Origin: Cyanobium sp. FGCU52
GTDB taxonomy: Bacteria; Cyanobacteriota; Cyanobacteriia; PCC-6307; Cyanobiaceae
Direction: 5' to 3'
NCBI GenBank assembly: GCA_024958715.1
Contig: JANWUS010000053.1
Span: forward strand, 124,001 to 188,000
Length of the DNA stretch: 64,000 nucleotides
Position 1 is the first letter of the stretch. The number at the start of each line of letters is the position of its first letter. The translations under genes and the position numbers were made by a program. This document shows positions 30,303-40,019 of this stretch, piece by piece. Under the pieces are notes generated by a model. It was not told the origin of the DNA and ran no database searches. It saw nothing but the letters and a program-made list of their open reading frames with translations.

Positions 30303-31673
30303 GTGACCGCACCGGAGACCGCCCGCGTGTCCCCCGCCCCTGTCCTGCCGCAGGAGTGGCGTCGCCCGGCCCTCGTGCTTGGCGGGGGAATCGTCGCCAC
30401 CGATGCCCTCAGCCATCTGCTGCACGGTTCCGGCGGTGGGCTGTTCGGCCTGGCAGCTCTGGCGGGAGGGGTCTGGCTGTTGTCGCGCCGGCGGCCCGCA
30501 GCGGGCTTCCAGGCGCCGACCAACCTGGCGGACTGGGTGGCGCGCTGCGATCAGGTTCTCGCCCAGTTCGATCGGTTCGCCCCCGAGGCCAGCGAGGCCC
30601 AGGCCCGCCGGCGGGACTCCCTGGCCCGCTGGCGCTCCGACACCGGGATGCGACCTCCGCGGCTGGCCCTGGTCGGCTGCCGCCCCCCGGCGGACCCGCT
30701 GCGACCGGCCTTCCTCACGGCCCTGAGCGGCAGGGCGGGCCTGCAGCTGGAGTGGGGCCACCCCCTGCCCCGCCGCAGCGACCAGTGGGACTGGCCCGAG
30801 TCCTTCAGCCGCAGCGATCTGTTCCTGCATCACCTTCACCTGCCGCTGGCCGCCGCCGATCTGCGCTGGCTTGAGGCCGCTCCCGCCGGCCTGCCGGTGT
30901 GGCTGCTGGTGCAGGCGGAGCCCGATGCTGACGGCGATGGCTGGCTCGAGGATCTCCGCAGCCAGTGGCCCCAGGCCGAACCGGGCCGCTGCCTGCTCTG
31001 GGATGGCGATCCCGCCAGCCTGCAGGGGGTGCTGCGCCCCCTGAGCGAGTGGATCGAGCGGGAGGCGCCGCGTCTGCGCACCGCCACGCCCCTGCGGGGG
31101 CTGGAGGCCCTGCACCGCACCTGGCAGGCGGAGCTTGAGATCCTGCGGCGCCAGCGGTGGCAGCAGCTCCAGCAGCGCACCCAGTGGCTGGTGGCGGCCG
31201 GGGTGTTCGCCTCGCCCCTGCCCAGCGTGGATCTGCTGGTGCTGGCCTCTGCCAATGGCCTGATGCTTCAGGAGATGGCCCGGCTGTGGGACTGCCCCTG
31301 GACCCTGCCCCAGCTCAGGGAGGCGGCCCGGGAGTTGGCCCGGGTGGCCCTGGCCCAGGGGGTCGTGGAATGGAGCACCCAGGCCCTCTGCGGAGCCATC
31401 CGGCTGCATGGCGCCACCTGGCTCGTGGGCGGAGCTCTTCAGGCCCTCAGCGCCGCCTACCTCACGCGGGTGGTGGGTCTGGCGATGGCGGATCTGATGG
31501 CCCTCTCGGCCGGGGTGGCCGAGCCCGACCTGGCGGAGATCCGCCGGCAGGCGCCGCTGCTGGTGTCGCGGGCGGCGGAGCAGGGCCGCCTGGACTGGAG
31601 CGGCTTTCTCAGGCAGGGGAAGCACTGGCTGGAACAGCAGGGACAGCCAGCGGCGCTTCAAGCATCTTCATGA
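30303..31673 (+). CDS. DUF697 domain-containing membrane protein
   Basis: C-terminal VAAGVFASPLPSVDLLVLASANGLMLQEMARLW is DUF697-like. Confidence 0.75.
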   Translation: MTAPETARVSPAPVLPQEWRRPALVLGGGIVATDALSHLLHGSGGGLFGLAALAGGVWLLSRRRPAAGFQAPTNLADWVARCDQVLAQFDRFAPEASEAQARRRDSLARWRSDTGMRPPRLALVGCRPPADPLRPAFLTALSGRAGLQLEWGHPLPRRSDQWDWPESFSRSDLFLHHLHLPLAAADLRWLEAAPAGLPVWLLVQAEPDADGDGWLEDLRSQWPQAEPGRCLLWDGDPASLQGVLRPLSEWIEREAPRLRTATPLRGLEALHRTWQAELEILRRQRWQQLQQRTQWLVAAGVFASPLPSVDLLVLASANGLMLQEMARLWDCPWTLPQLREAARELARVALAQGVVEWSTQALCGAIRLHGATWLVGGALQALSAAYLTRVVGLAMADLMALSAGVAEPDLAEIRRQAPLLVSRAAEQGRLDWSGFLRQGKHWLEQQGQPAALQASS

Positions 31674-31842
31674 AGCAGGGCAAAGAATCGGCACGTTTTC
31701 TTTTGCTTCGTTTCCTTGCGAAGGAGGCTCCTTAGCGTGATTCAACCTTCCTGTGCCTCGGGTTTCTGAGCGTCCGGAAGGCTCCTGCCGGTGGCAGCCG
31801 GGTTTTCACTCGTCGCGTCTCCGGATTACCCCCTACGTCCTC

Positions 31843-32919
31843 ATGACCACTGCCCTTCGCAGCGGCCGGTCCGGAAGCTGGGAAAGCTTCTGTCAATGGG
31901 TGGCCTCCACCAACAACCGCATCTATGTGGGTTGGTTCGGTGTGCTGATGATCCCCTGCCTCCTGGCGGCGACCATCTGCTTCATCGTGGCCTTCATTGC
32001 CGCTCCCCCCGTCGACATCGACGGCATCCGTGAGCCGGTTGCCGGTTCCTTCCTCTACGGCAACAACATCATCTCCGGCGCTGTCATCCCCAGCAGCAAC
32101 GCCATCGGCCTGCACTTCTATCCCATCTGGGAAGCCGCCAGCCTCGACGAGTGGCTGTACAACGGCGGTCCTTACCAGCTGGTGATCTTCCACTTCCTCA
32201 TCGGCGTCTTCGCCTACATGGGTCGTGAGTGGGAACTCTCCTACCGCCTGGGCATGCGCCCCTGGATCTGCGTCGCCTACAGCGCCCCCGTGGCCGCCGC
32301 CAGCGCCGTGTTCCTGGTGTACCCCTTCGGTCAGGGCTCCTTCTCCGACGGCATGCCCCTCGGCATCAGCGGCACCTTCAACTTCATGCTGGTGTTCCAG
32401 GCTGAGCACAACATCCTGATGCACCCCTTCCACATGCTGGGTGTGGCCGGTGTGTTCGGCGGCAGCCTGTTCTCCGCCATGCATGGCTCGCTCGTCACCA
32501 GCTCGCTGGTGCGGGAGACCACCGAAACCGAGTCCCAGAACTACGGTTACAAGTTCGGCCAGGAGGAGGAGACCTACAACATCGTGGCTGCCCACGGTTA
32601 CTTCGGTCGCCTGATCTTCCAGTACGCCAGCTTCAACAACAGCCGCAGCCTCCACTTCTTCCTGGCCGCCTGGCCGGTGGTGGGCATCTGGTTCACCTCC
32701 ATGGGCATCAGCACCATGGCCTTCAACCTGAACGGCTTCAACTTCAACCAGTCGATCCTGGATGCCCAGGGCAGGGTGCTGCCCACCTGGGCCGACGTGC
32801 TCAACCGTGCCAACCTCGGCATGGAAGTGATGCACGAGCGCAACGCCCACAACTTCCCGCTCGATCTGGCCAGCGTGGAGGTCACCCCGGTGGCCCTCAC
32901 CGCCCCCGCCATCGGCTGA
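31843..32919 (+). CDS. psbA: Photosystem II D1 protein, D1:2-type (Glu130)
   Basis: 358 aa; [61 protein letters not shown] at 31843. Confidence 0.99.
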   Translation: MTTALRSGRSGSWESFCQWVASTNNRIYVGWFGVLMIPCLLAATICFIVAFIAAPPVDIDGIREPVAGSFLYGNNIISGAVIPSSNAIGLHFYPIWEAASLDEWLYNGGPYQLVIFHFLIGVFAYMGREWELSYRLGMRPWICVAYSAPVAAASAVFLVYPFGQGSFSDGMPLGISGTFNFMLVFQAEHNILMHPFHMLGVAGVFGGSLFSAMHGSLVTSSLVRETTETESQNYGYKFGQEEETYNIVAAHGYFGRLIFQYASFNNSRSLHFFLAAWPVVGIWFTSMGISTMAFNLNGFNFNQSILDAQGRVLPTWADVLNRANLGMEVMHERNAHNFPLDLASVEVTPVALTAPAIG

Positions 32920-32959
32920 GGTTTCGGCTCCATCCTCCGTTCCCTGTGCCGGAGCCTCT

Positions 32960-32983
32960 GCCCCCTCTTCGGAGGGGGCTTTT
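32960..32983 (+). terminator. Rho-independent terminator of psbA
   Basis: GCCCCCTC-TTCG-GAGGGGGC stem-loop followed by TTTT, 40 bp after psbA stop. Confidence 0.9.
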
Positions 32984-33040
32984 CGTTGGCCGTGGCTCGC
33001 CTGACGGAAGGGTGCGAGCCGGCCCTGCCGCCTGCCTAGC

Positions 33041-34045
33041 GTGGCCCCGATCCGCCTGTCCCGTGTGCCCCGCGGCCCCATCTCCGGACTGCTCCTGGTG
33101 CTGCTGCTGCTGACGGCCTGCGGCCGCGCACCCGATGCCGCCCGTCGCGAATCCGGCACGCCGCCGCCTCCTGGGGGCGCGCCGCAGGTGCCGCCGGGCC
33201 GGCCCAAGGTGCTGGCCAGCTTCACCGTGGTGGCTGACATGGCCCGCGAGGTGGCCTGCGGCCAGCTCCAGGTGGAGTCGATCACCAGGCCGGGAGCGGA
33301 GATCCATGGCTACGAGATCACCCCCTCCGACCTGCGCCGGGCCCGCGGCGCCGACCTGCTGCTGGAGAACGGCCTGGGGCTCGATCGCTGGACCCATCGC
33401 TTCACCGCCGGCCTCGGCAACGTGCCCCGGGTGGTGGTGAGCAAGGGGGTGGCCACCCTGCCGATCGTGGGCGGCAGCCATCCCGATGCCGTCAATCCCC
33501 ACGCCTGGATGTCGCCCAAGGCCGCCCTCACCTACGTGGCCAACATCCGCGATGCCTTCATCCGACTCGATCCCCCCCGGGCGGCCACCTACCGCCGCTG
33601 TGCCGCCGCCTATGCGGATCGGATCCGCGCCCTCGATCGCGACCTGGCCACGCGCCTGGCCCGTCTGTCCCCCCAGCACCGGATGCTGGTGAGCTGCGAG
33701 GGGGCCTTCAGCTACCTCACCCGCGACTACGGCCTCGATGAGGCCTGGCTCTGGCCGGTGAACAGTGAACGGGAGGTGACGCCCCAGCGCATGGAGCGCC
33801 TGATCGCAACCGTGCGCCGTCGCCGCGTGCCGGCGGTGTTCTGCGAGAGCACGGTGGATGCCAGGGCCCAGCAGCGGGTGGCCCGGGAGAGCGGATCGCG
33901 CTTCGGCGGCATCTTCTACGTCGACTCCCTCTCCCTGCCCGGGGGCCCGGCACCCACCTACATCGACCTGATGCGTCGCAACGTGGACACCCTGGTGCGC
34001 GGTCTGCAGGGCACCGATGCGCCTGGAGGAACGCCACCCTCTTGA
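33041..34045 (+). CDS. Metal ABC transporter substrate-binding lipoprotein (Mn-type, MntC-like)
   Basis: Lipobox LTAC; PHAWMSPK; SCEGAFSYLTRDYGL; VDSLSLPGGPAPTYIDLMRRNVDTLVRGL; no His-rich loop. Confidence 0.88.
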   Translation: MAPIRLSRVPRGPISGLLLVLLLLTACGRAPDAARRESGTPPPPGGAPQVPPGRPKVLASFTVVADMAREVACGQLQVESITRPGAEIHGYEITPSDLRRARGADLLLENGLGLDRWTHRFTAGLGNVPRVVVSKGVATLPIVGGSHPDAVNPHAWMSPKAALTYVANIRDAFIRLDPPRAATYRRCAAAYADRIRALDRDLATRLARLSPQHRMLVSCEGAFSYLTRDYGLDEAWLWPVNSEREVTPQRMERLIATVRRRRVPAVFCESTVDARAQQRVARESGSRFGGIFYVDSLSLPGGPAPTYIDLMRRNVDTLVRGLQGTDAPGGTPPS

Positions 34046-34803
34046 ATGGGGGCATGCAGCAGACCGGTTCGCCGCCGCCCGAACGTTTAGCGGCCCGTGC
34101 GCTCACGGTGGCCTACGACGGGGTGCCTGCCGTGGAGCAGGTGAGCCTCATCCTTCCCGCCGGCTGCCTGTGCGGACTGGTGGGCATGAACGGCGCGGGC
34201 AAGACCACCCTGCTCCGGGCCCTGGGAGGCTTCATCGCTCCCGGATCCGGAAGCGTGCGCATCGACGGTCTCCCCCCGGCGCTCGCCCAGCGCCGGCAGC
34301 GTCTGGCCTATGTGCCCCAGAGCGAACAGGTGGACTGGGACTTTCCGATCCGCGTCAGGGACGTGGTGATGCTGGGGCGCTATGGGCGCATGAACCTGCT
34401 GCGCTGGCCTGCCGCCGTCGATCGCCGGGCGGTGGAGCAGGCCCTGGAGCGGGTGGATCTGAGCAACCTGGCGGAGCGTCCGATCGGCGCTCTCTCCGGC
34501 GGTCAGCGCAAGCGGGCCTTCCTGGCTCGCGCCCTGGCCCAGGAGGCCACGGTGCTGCTTCTCGATGAGCCCTTCACGGGTGTGGACCTGCCGACCGTGC
34601 AGCTGATCATCACCGTGCTGCGGGAGCTCTGTGCCGCCGGTGCCACGGCTCTGCTGGCCACCCATGATCTGGAGGCCATTCCCACCTTCTGCGACCGGGT
34701 GCTGCTGCTGAACCGCCGCCTGCTGGCCTTCGGTCCCACCGGCGAGGTGTTCACCCAGGCCAATCTGCTGCGCACCTTCGGCGCTGCCCCCGCTCTTCCC
34801 TGA
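34042..34803 (+). CDS. Metal ABC transporter ATP-binding protein
   Basis: GMNGAGKTTLLRAL Walker A, LSGGQRKRAFLARALAQ signature, LLLDEPFTGVD Walker B. Confidence 0.95.
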   Translation: MNGGMQQTGSPPPERLAARALTVAYDGVPAVEQVSLILPAGCLCGLVGMNGAGKTTLLRALGGFIAPGSGSVRIDGLPPALAQRRQRLAYVPQSEQVDWDFPIRVRDVVMLGRYGRMNLLRWPAAVDRRAVEQALERVDLSNLAERPIGALSGGQRKRAFLARALAQEATVLLLDEPFTGVDLPTVQLIITVLRELCAAGATALLATHDLEAIPTFCDRVLLLNRRLLAFGPTGEVFTQANLLRTFGAAPALP

Positions 34804-34805
34804 CC

Positions 34806-35714
34806 ATGGCCCCCCCCTTCGGCAGCGCGATTCCGCTGGTTTCCCTGGTTCCCCTGTCGCTGGGGCGCTGGTTGCTCGAGCCCCTGCAGCAGGGGTTCCT
34901 GATGCGGGCCCTGCTGCTGGGGGGGCTGGTGGCGGTGGTCTGCGCCGTGCTGTCCTGCTACATGACCCTCAAAGGCTGGGCGCTGATGGGCGATGCCGTC
35001 TCCCATGCGGTGCTGCCGGGAGTGGTGCTGGCCTATGCCCTCGGACTGCCCTATGCCCTGGGGGCGTTCGTGTTCGGCGTGGGTTCGGTGGGGTTGATGG
35101 GCTGGATCCGCCAGCACACGCGGGTGAAGGAGGACACGGTGATCGGGCTGGTGTTCACCGGCTTCTTCGCCCTCGGGCTGGTGCTGATCTCCCGCATGCC
35201 CAGCGGCGTGGACCTCGCCCACATCCTGTTCGGCAACCTGCTGGGCATCACCGATGCCGATGTGGTGCAGACGGTGGCGATCAGCCTGGTGGTGCTGGTG
35301 CTGCTGCTGGTGCGGGGCCGCGACCTGCTGCTGTTCTGTTTCGATCCCTGCCATGCCCGCTCGATCGGCCTGCGCACGGGTCGTCTGCACTATCTGCTGC
35401 TTACCCTGCTGAGCCTGGCGGCAGTGGCGGGCCTGCAGGCCGTGGGCATCCTGCTGGTGGTGGCGATGCTGGTCTCGCCGGGGGCCACCGCCTATCTGCT
35501 CAGTGATCGCTTCGGCCCCATGACCCTGCTGGCGGTGCTCTCCGCGGTGCTGGCCACCCTCAGCGGCATCCTGATCAGCTACTGGCTCGACGCTTCCACC
35601 GCCGGTTGCATCGTGCTCGTGCAGACCGGCCTGTTCCTGCTGGCGGCGGTTCTGGCCCCACGCCACGGCCTGCTCGCCCGCCAGCATCGGCGTGCTTCCC
35701 CTCCGGTCCGATGA
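34806..35714 (+). CDS. Metal ABC transporter permease (ABC-3 family)
   Basis: LEPLQQGFLMRALLLGGLVAVVCAVLSCYMTLKGWALMGDAVSHAVLPGVVLAY. Confidence 0.95.
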   Translation: MAPPFGSAIPLVSLVPLSLGRWLLEPLQQGFLMRALLLGGLVAVVCAVLSCYMTLKGWALMGDAVSHAVLPGVVLAYALGLPYALGAFVFGVGSVGLMGWIRQHTRVKEDTVIGLVFTGFFALGLVLISRMPSGVDLAHILFGNLLGITDADVVQTVAISLVVLVLLLVRGRDLLLFCFDPCHARSIGLRTGRLHYLLLTLLSLAAVAGLQAVGILLVVAMLVSPGATAYLLSDRFGPMTLLAVLSAVLATLSGILISYWLDASTAGCIVLVQTGLFLLAAVLAPRHGLLARQHRRASPPVR

Positions 35715-36883
35715 CCGCCACCGTCACCGCCCCTGCCGATCAGCACTGGCCCTGGTGGCCCCTTCTGCCGATTTATCCCTATGGGCGCAGGCCCACCCTG
35801 GTGCGTGAGCTGATCCCCGGCCGGATCTGGAGTTTCGAGCAGTTGCATGGGGTGTGGTACGTGGCGGTGCCGATCCGGATGACGGTGGTACGGGTGGAGG
35901 ACGGCCTGATGCTCTATTCCCCCATCCCCCCCACGGGCGAGGTGCTGGAGGCGCTGCGCCAGTTGGAACGGGGCCATGGCCCGGTGCGCGCGATCGTGCT
36001 CCCCACCTCCTCGGGCCTTGAGCACAAGCTGCCGGTGCCGGCAATGGCGCGCGCTTTCCCCTCGGCACTGGTGTGGGTGAGTGACTGCCAGTGGAGTTTT
36101 CCCCTGCCGTTGCCTGCAGGCTGGCTCGGCTTTCCCAAGCAACGCACCAGGGTGCTGGGGAAGGACGGATTTCCCTATCGTGATCAACTCCGCTGGATTC
36201 CCCTGGGCCCCCTGGATCTGGGCCTGGGCACGTTCCTTGAGGTGGCCTGCCTTGACCTCGCGACCGGTTCGCTACTTGTGACTGATGCCCTTGTCGCGAT
36301 ACCGAGTTCCCCTCCCCTTCTTTATGACCTCGATCCGACGCCACTGCTGTTCCATGCGCGCGACAAGGGAACTGAACCACTCATCGATACGGCCGCCAAT
36401 CGTCTGAGTGGTTGGAAGCGGATTGTCCTGTTCGCGAACTACTTCAGGCCGGCCAACGTTTCCGTACCGGGCTCCGCCACTATCCTGAGCCAGATGTTTG
36501 CTCAGGGATGTCGCAATCCTCGTTGTCATTTCGGACTCTATCCTTTCCGCTGGTCATCTGGATGGGAGGCCGACGCTGATGCTCTCATGGCAGGGTTCAA
36601 CGGTTGGGGTTTCGCCTTGGCTCCCGTACTGGAACGGCTTGTCTTCCCCAGGGTTCGAGAGTTCTTCGTGAATTGGCTTTATGAGCTCGCAAGACAGGAT
36701 GCGATTCGGCAGCTGATTGCGTGCCATTACCACGCTCCACTTCCACTTACCGCCGACCGTCTTCAGGCTTGCGGTGAAGGTCTCTTGCGCGGGGTCTGGG
36801 CTCCTTCAGACGCTTCCTGGACTACGCTGGCGAGGATTGATGATTTACTTCTTGAGCTGGGTGTTGTGAAAGAAGGATTCTGA
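35711..36883 (+). CDS. DUF4336 domain-containing protein
   Basis: ATG overlaps permease stop; VVRVEDGLMLYSPIPPTGEVLEALRQLE...IVLPTSSGLEHKLPVPAMARAFP. Confidence 0.75.
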   Translation: MTATVTAPADQHWPWWPLLPIYPYGRRPTLVRELIPGRIWSFEQLHGVWYVAVPIRMTVVRVEDGLMLYSPIPPTGEVLEALRQLERGHGPVRAIVLPTSSGLEHKLPVPAMARAFPSALVWVSDCQWSFPLPLPAGWLGFPKQRTRVLGKDGFPYRDQLRWIPLGPLDLGLGTFLEVACLDLATGSLLVTDALVAIPSSPPLLYDLDPTPLLFHARDKGTEPLIDTAANRLSGWKRIVLFANYFRPANVSVPGSATILSQMFAQGCRNPRCHFGLYPFRWSSGWEADADALMAGFNGWGFALAPVLERLVFPRVREFFVNWLYELARQDAIRQLIACHYHAPLPLTADRLQACGEGLLRGVWAPSDASWTTLARIDDLLLELGVVKEGF

Positions 36884-36934
36884 GGGAACCGAGCCAGCCC
36901 TTGGAGAGACTTCCCCGGTCTTCATCGATAAGCC

Positions 36935-37852
36935 TCAGACTCCAGCGGCGCTGATCCATCCCCGGATCAGCGTTTTGGTTCTGAAAAGCGCTTCAGTCCA
37001 GATCCTCAACAGTCGCGGCGGAGGAGTGTCATCCAAGGGTACTTTCTTCCATGGCGTTTTTGCCCGGGCCTGACGATAAACATGCCTCAGGGGGTGGGTA
37101 CAGCGGGCATTCCATGGCTTGACAGGGCCTGGGCCGGCAAAGTGAATGATTGCCGGATTGTCGATGGCATCCAGTTCCGATTTGCTCAGATGATCTGGAC
37201 TCAGGCTGAACTCCGGTAGAAGTCCAAAGAGGTGAGGGCAGGCATTCCACCGCTCCGGGAGGGCCAGCCACTCATTCTTGAACACGTGGTTGAGTACGTC
37301 CTGGTCCCAGTGGCGCAGACGATCAGGATTGGCCCGGGCAAACTCTGATCCGATGCCAAGAACATCAACTTTGCGCCAGCGCTCCAGATCAATGAGCATG
37401 ATGCCGGCATTGAAGTATTCACCATGGACATAGCCATGGCCCTGGCATGACAGCCAGTGGTCTGGAACTGCAGCGAGCGCTTTGCCTTCTAGAGGAAGTT
37501 CCCACAAAGGCTGCAGGCTGTTGCTCACAATGGCGTCGGAGTCGATAAAGATCACTCGTTTCAACTCGGCCGGAAGCAATCCCGGCAAGAGCAGGCGAAA
37601 GTAGGTGGCTACACTGGCATGGCCATTCACGGGGAAGCAGCGTACGGGTTCTATGTCCGCTTGAAGAATTGAAAGGGAAGGAAGTAGCTCGTGCAGGAAT
37701 GGTATGGCTTTTCCGTATAACGAGCTGGCAATGTCGTCGACGATCAGGTAAATGCGTAGGTCGCCACTTGGGGCTGCATTGGCCGCCAATGACTGCAGCA
37801 TGGCGGCACAATGAGGGAGGTAGCGCCCATCCGTTGCGCAGACAATGTCCAC
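36935..37852 (-). CDS. Glycosyltransferase family 8 protein
   Basis: VIFIDSDAIVSNSLQPLWELPL (DxD), GEYFNAGIMLIDLERWR, IIHFAGPGPVKPW. Confidence 0.92.
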   Translation of the reverse strand: MDIVCATDGRYLPHCAAMLQSLAANAAPSGDLRIYLIVDDIASSLYGKAIPFLHELLPSLSILQADIEPVRCFPVNGHASVATYFRLLLPGLLPAELKRVIFIDSDAIVSNSLQPLWELPLEGKALAAVPDHWLSCQGHGYVHGEYFNAGIMLIDLERWRKVDVLGIGSEFARANPDRLRHWDQDVLNHVFKNEWLALPERWNACPHLFGLLPEFSLSPDHLSKSELDAIDNPAIIHFAGPGPVKPWNARCTHPLRHVYRQARAKTPWKKVPLDDTPPPRLLRIWTEALFRTKTLIRGWISAAGV

Positions 37853-37958
37853 AATTGACTAATCTACTATCAGGATTCTAGCAGCCTCCCACTTCAGGAT
37901 CTTTGGTGACCCGTTCGGCTGGATGCACAGGCGGCTCCCAATGCATCCCTGTCTGTAC

Positions 37959-37987
37959 TTGAGGTACTAAGTGCCACGTGGTTTAAT
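37959..37987 (+). promoter_or_regulatory. Candidate sigma70-type promoter for the 38029 gene
   Basis: TTGAGG - 17 bp - TTTAAT, in the intergenic region, about 40 bp upstream of the ATG. Confidence 0.5.
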
Positions 37988-38028
37988 AGCATGTGAAGGG
38001 TGTTTGATTTCGTTGCGGTTCTGTCGCC

Positions 38029-38907
38029 ATGGTCAAGCGTGTTTTTCTGACGTTTTCGGACCGGCGCATGCGACTGGCCCGTCGGCGCATCTGCCGGCAG
38101 GCGCGGGCCCTCGGCGTCTATGATCAGGTCGTGGGTGCATCAGAGCTTTCTCTCGATGCTGATTTTCGTGGTCGATACCGTGACATCCTGACGCCTCAGC
38201 ACAAGGGTTATGGCTACTACATTTGGAAGCCAAGAATTGTCAAACAGGTGCTGGCCACTCTCCGTGAAGGCGACATCCTTCACTGGTTGGACAGTGGATC
38301 GCATCTGAATTCCAGGGGTTTGTGGCGTCTCAAGGAGTATTTTCAAATGGCTGAGGATGCTGAAGGTGGCTTCCTGGGTTTTGAAAATAAGCCACCCAGC
38401 GGTCCGCTTCATTACGACGGTAGAGCACTGCCAGACAATTCCGAATACCTTCTGACCAAGGGTGACCTTCTAGACTGGTTTGGAGTGCGGCAGCGTCCGG
38501 AAATTAGTCGTACTCAGCAGGTGGGAGCAACAACGTTTATGATTCGTAAGTGCAAGGAATCAACGGCATTCGTTGAAGAATGGAATTCTACCTTTGAAGG
38601 TCGTCTGCATCTGATTGATGACACCCCGTCGAAATCGCCAAATGAGGAAGGGTTTGTTCAGCACAGATGGGATCAGTCAATTCTTTCTATTCTTGCCAAG
38701 CTTCATAGGGTGCCGACGGTTTCTGTCTTTGAGTGCTGGTATCCCAGTGTTCAAGATTGTTGGCAGCCTGACTGGGATTACATCAAGGAGTACCCAATTC
38801 TGATGAAGCGTGATCGTCAGATTCCGTGCCTAAACCCGTTGTATCTCTTCTACCTACGAAGCAAAGGAAGGGTTAAGCAGCTCCTCAAAAGAGATGCCGG
38901 AGGCTAA
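38029..38907 (+). CDS. Putative glycosyltransferase (GYGYxIWKP family)
   Basis: LTPQHKGYGYYIWKPRIVKQVLATLREGDILHWLDSGSHLN; low-GC context. Confidence 0.6.
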   Translation: MVKRVFLTFSDRRMRLARRRICRQARALGVYDQVVGASELSLDADFRGRYRDILTPQHKGYGYYIWKPRIVKQVLATLREGDILHWLDSGSHLNSRGLWRLKEYFQMAEDAEGGFLGFENKPPSGPLHYDGRALPDNSEYLLTKGDLLDWFGVRQRPEISRTQQVGATTFMIRKCKESTAFVEEWNSTFEGRLHLIDDTPSKSPNEEGFVQHRWDQSILSILAKLHRVPTVSVFECWYPSVQDCWQPDWDYIKEYPILMKRDRQIPCLNPLYLFYLRSKGRVKQLLKRDAGG

Positions 38908-39266
38908 AGTCGCAACGGGCCAGGATCACCATTGCTTCCATCTGCATCAAGGCTGTCGGATTCGAACAAGTTTTCCTCTAATTCCATGCGCTGTTCCATC
39001 TGGCGCAGGAAATAGCCCGTCATCATCGCTGAGGCGAGCAGGCCGGCAAGATTTTCTCGGCTGGTCTGAACCTTCACCTCGAACTGCTCCCCGGGGAGCA
39101 TGCCGAGCAGGCCATTCACGTTATGGCGGATGATGTCCTGGATCTCTCCGCTGGCGGAGCGGGCAACGCGCTGCAGAACGTCAGGGGACTGATCCTGGAG
39201 ATACTGGATCAGGGAGTTCCCGCTGATCGCCTCGTTGTCGCTCGTCAGGAACTCCGGATTGAACAT
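38904..39266 (-). CDS. DUF760 domain-containing protein
   Basis: SLIQYLQDQSPDVLQRVARSASGEIQDIIRHNVNGLLGMLPGEQFEVKVQTSRENLAGLLASAMMTGYFLRQMEQRMELE; ATG at 39266. Confidence 0.85.
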   Translation of the reverse strand: MFNPEFLTSDNEAISGNSLIQYLQDQSPDVLQRVARSASGEIQDIIRHNVNGLLGMLPGEQFEVKVQTSRENLAGLLASAMMTGYFLRQMEQRMELEENLFESDSLDADGSNGDPGPLRL

Positions 39267-39322
39267 GGTCCTCCTGCATATCCAGGGATCCGGGTCGGGC
39301 CGACCACGGATTGCCATGAACC

Positions 39323-39967
39323 TTACCGCAGCTCTTCTGCTGCTCCCAGGCCTGGGGCAGGGTGGGAGAACCGAATCGGACCGAACCGCTGCAACGGCCA
39401 GTAGCGCCAGACCGCCCTGCCGATCACCTCTCTCTCGGGCAGTGGACCCCAGAGGTGGGAGTCGAGGCTGGCGTTGCGGTTGTCGCCCAGAACAAGCAGA
39501 TGGGCCGCGGGAACGGTGACGGGCCCGAAGTCGTAGTCCATCGGTTCGCTGGCCCAGTCGTGGGAGGCCTTCTCGCCATTCCGCCACAGCCTCCCGCCGC
39601 TCACCTGCACCGTGTCGCCGGCCACGGCCACCACTCGCTTGATCAGGGCGGCATCTGGGTCGTAGCCGGCCGCTTGCAGGGCTGCCGGTGGGTGAAACAC
39701 CACGATCGTGCCCGGGGCCGGTGAGTGGTGCAGCCGCTGACTCAGCTTCTCGACCAGCACCCGGTCCTGCAGCTGGAGGGTCGGCAGCATGGACCCGGAG
39801 GGAATCCAGCGGGGTTCCACCACCAGCCAGCGCAGCACCAGCGCCAGCAGAACCCAGGCCAGCAGCGACCTCAGCGAGCGCAGCCATTCCCGGCCCCAGC
39901 CTTCCCTCTGCTCGACGTCGGTGGTTAGGGACTCCAGGGAGGGTGAGGGCGGTTCTGGAGGAGCCAT
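39323..39967 (-). CDS. lepB: Signal peptidase I
   Basis: EPRWIPSGSMLPTLQLQDRVLVEK; LIKRVVAVAGDTV; LLVLGDNRNASLDSHLWGPLPE. Confidence 0.96.
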   Translation of the reverse strand: MAPPEPPSPSLESLTTDVEQREGWGREWLRSLRSLLAWVLLALVLRWLVVEPRWIPSGSMLPTLQLQDRVLVEKLSQRLHHSPAPGTIVVFHPPAALQAAGYDPDAALIKRVVAVAGDTVQVSGGRLWRNGEKASHDWASEPMDYDFGPVTVPAAHLLVLGDNRNASLDSHLWGPLPEREVIGRAVWRYWPLQRFGPIRFSHPAPGLGAAEELR

Positions 39968-40019
39968 GGGCCGGTGGTCTCGCAGGATGGGCCCACCATC
40001 CTGGACAGGGACTGCTGTT

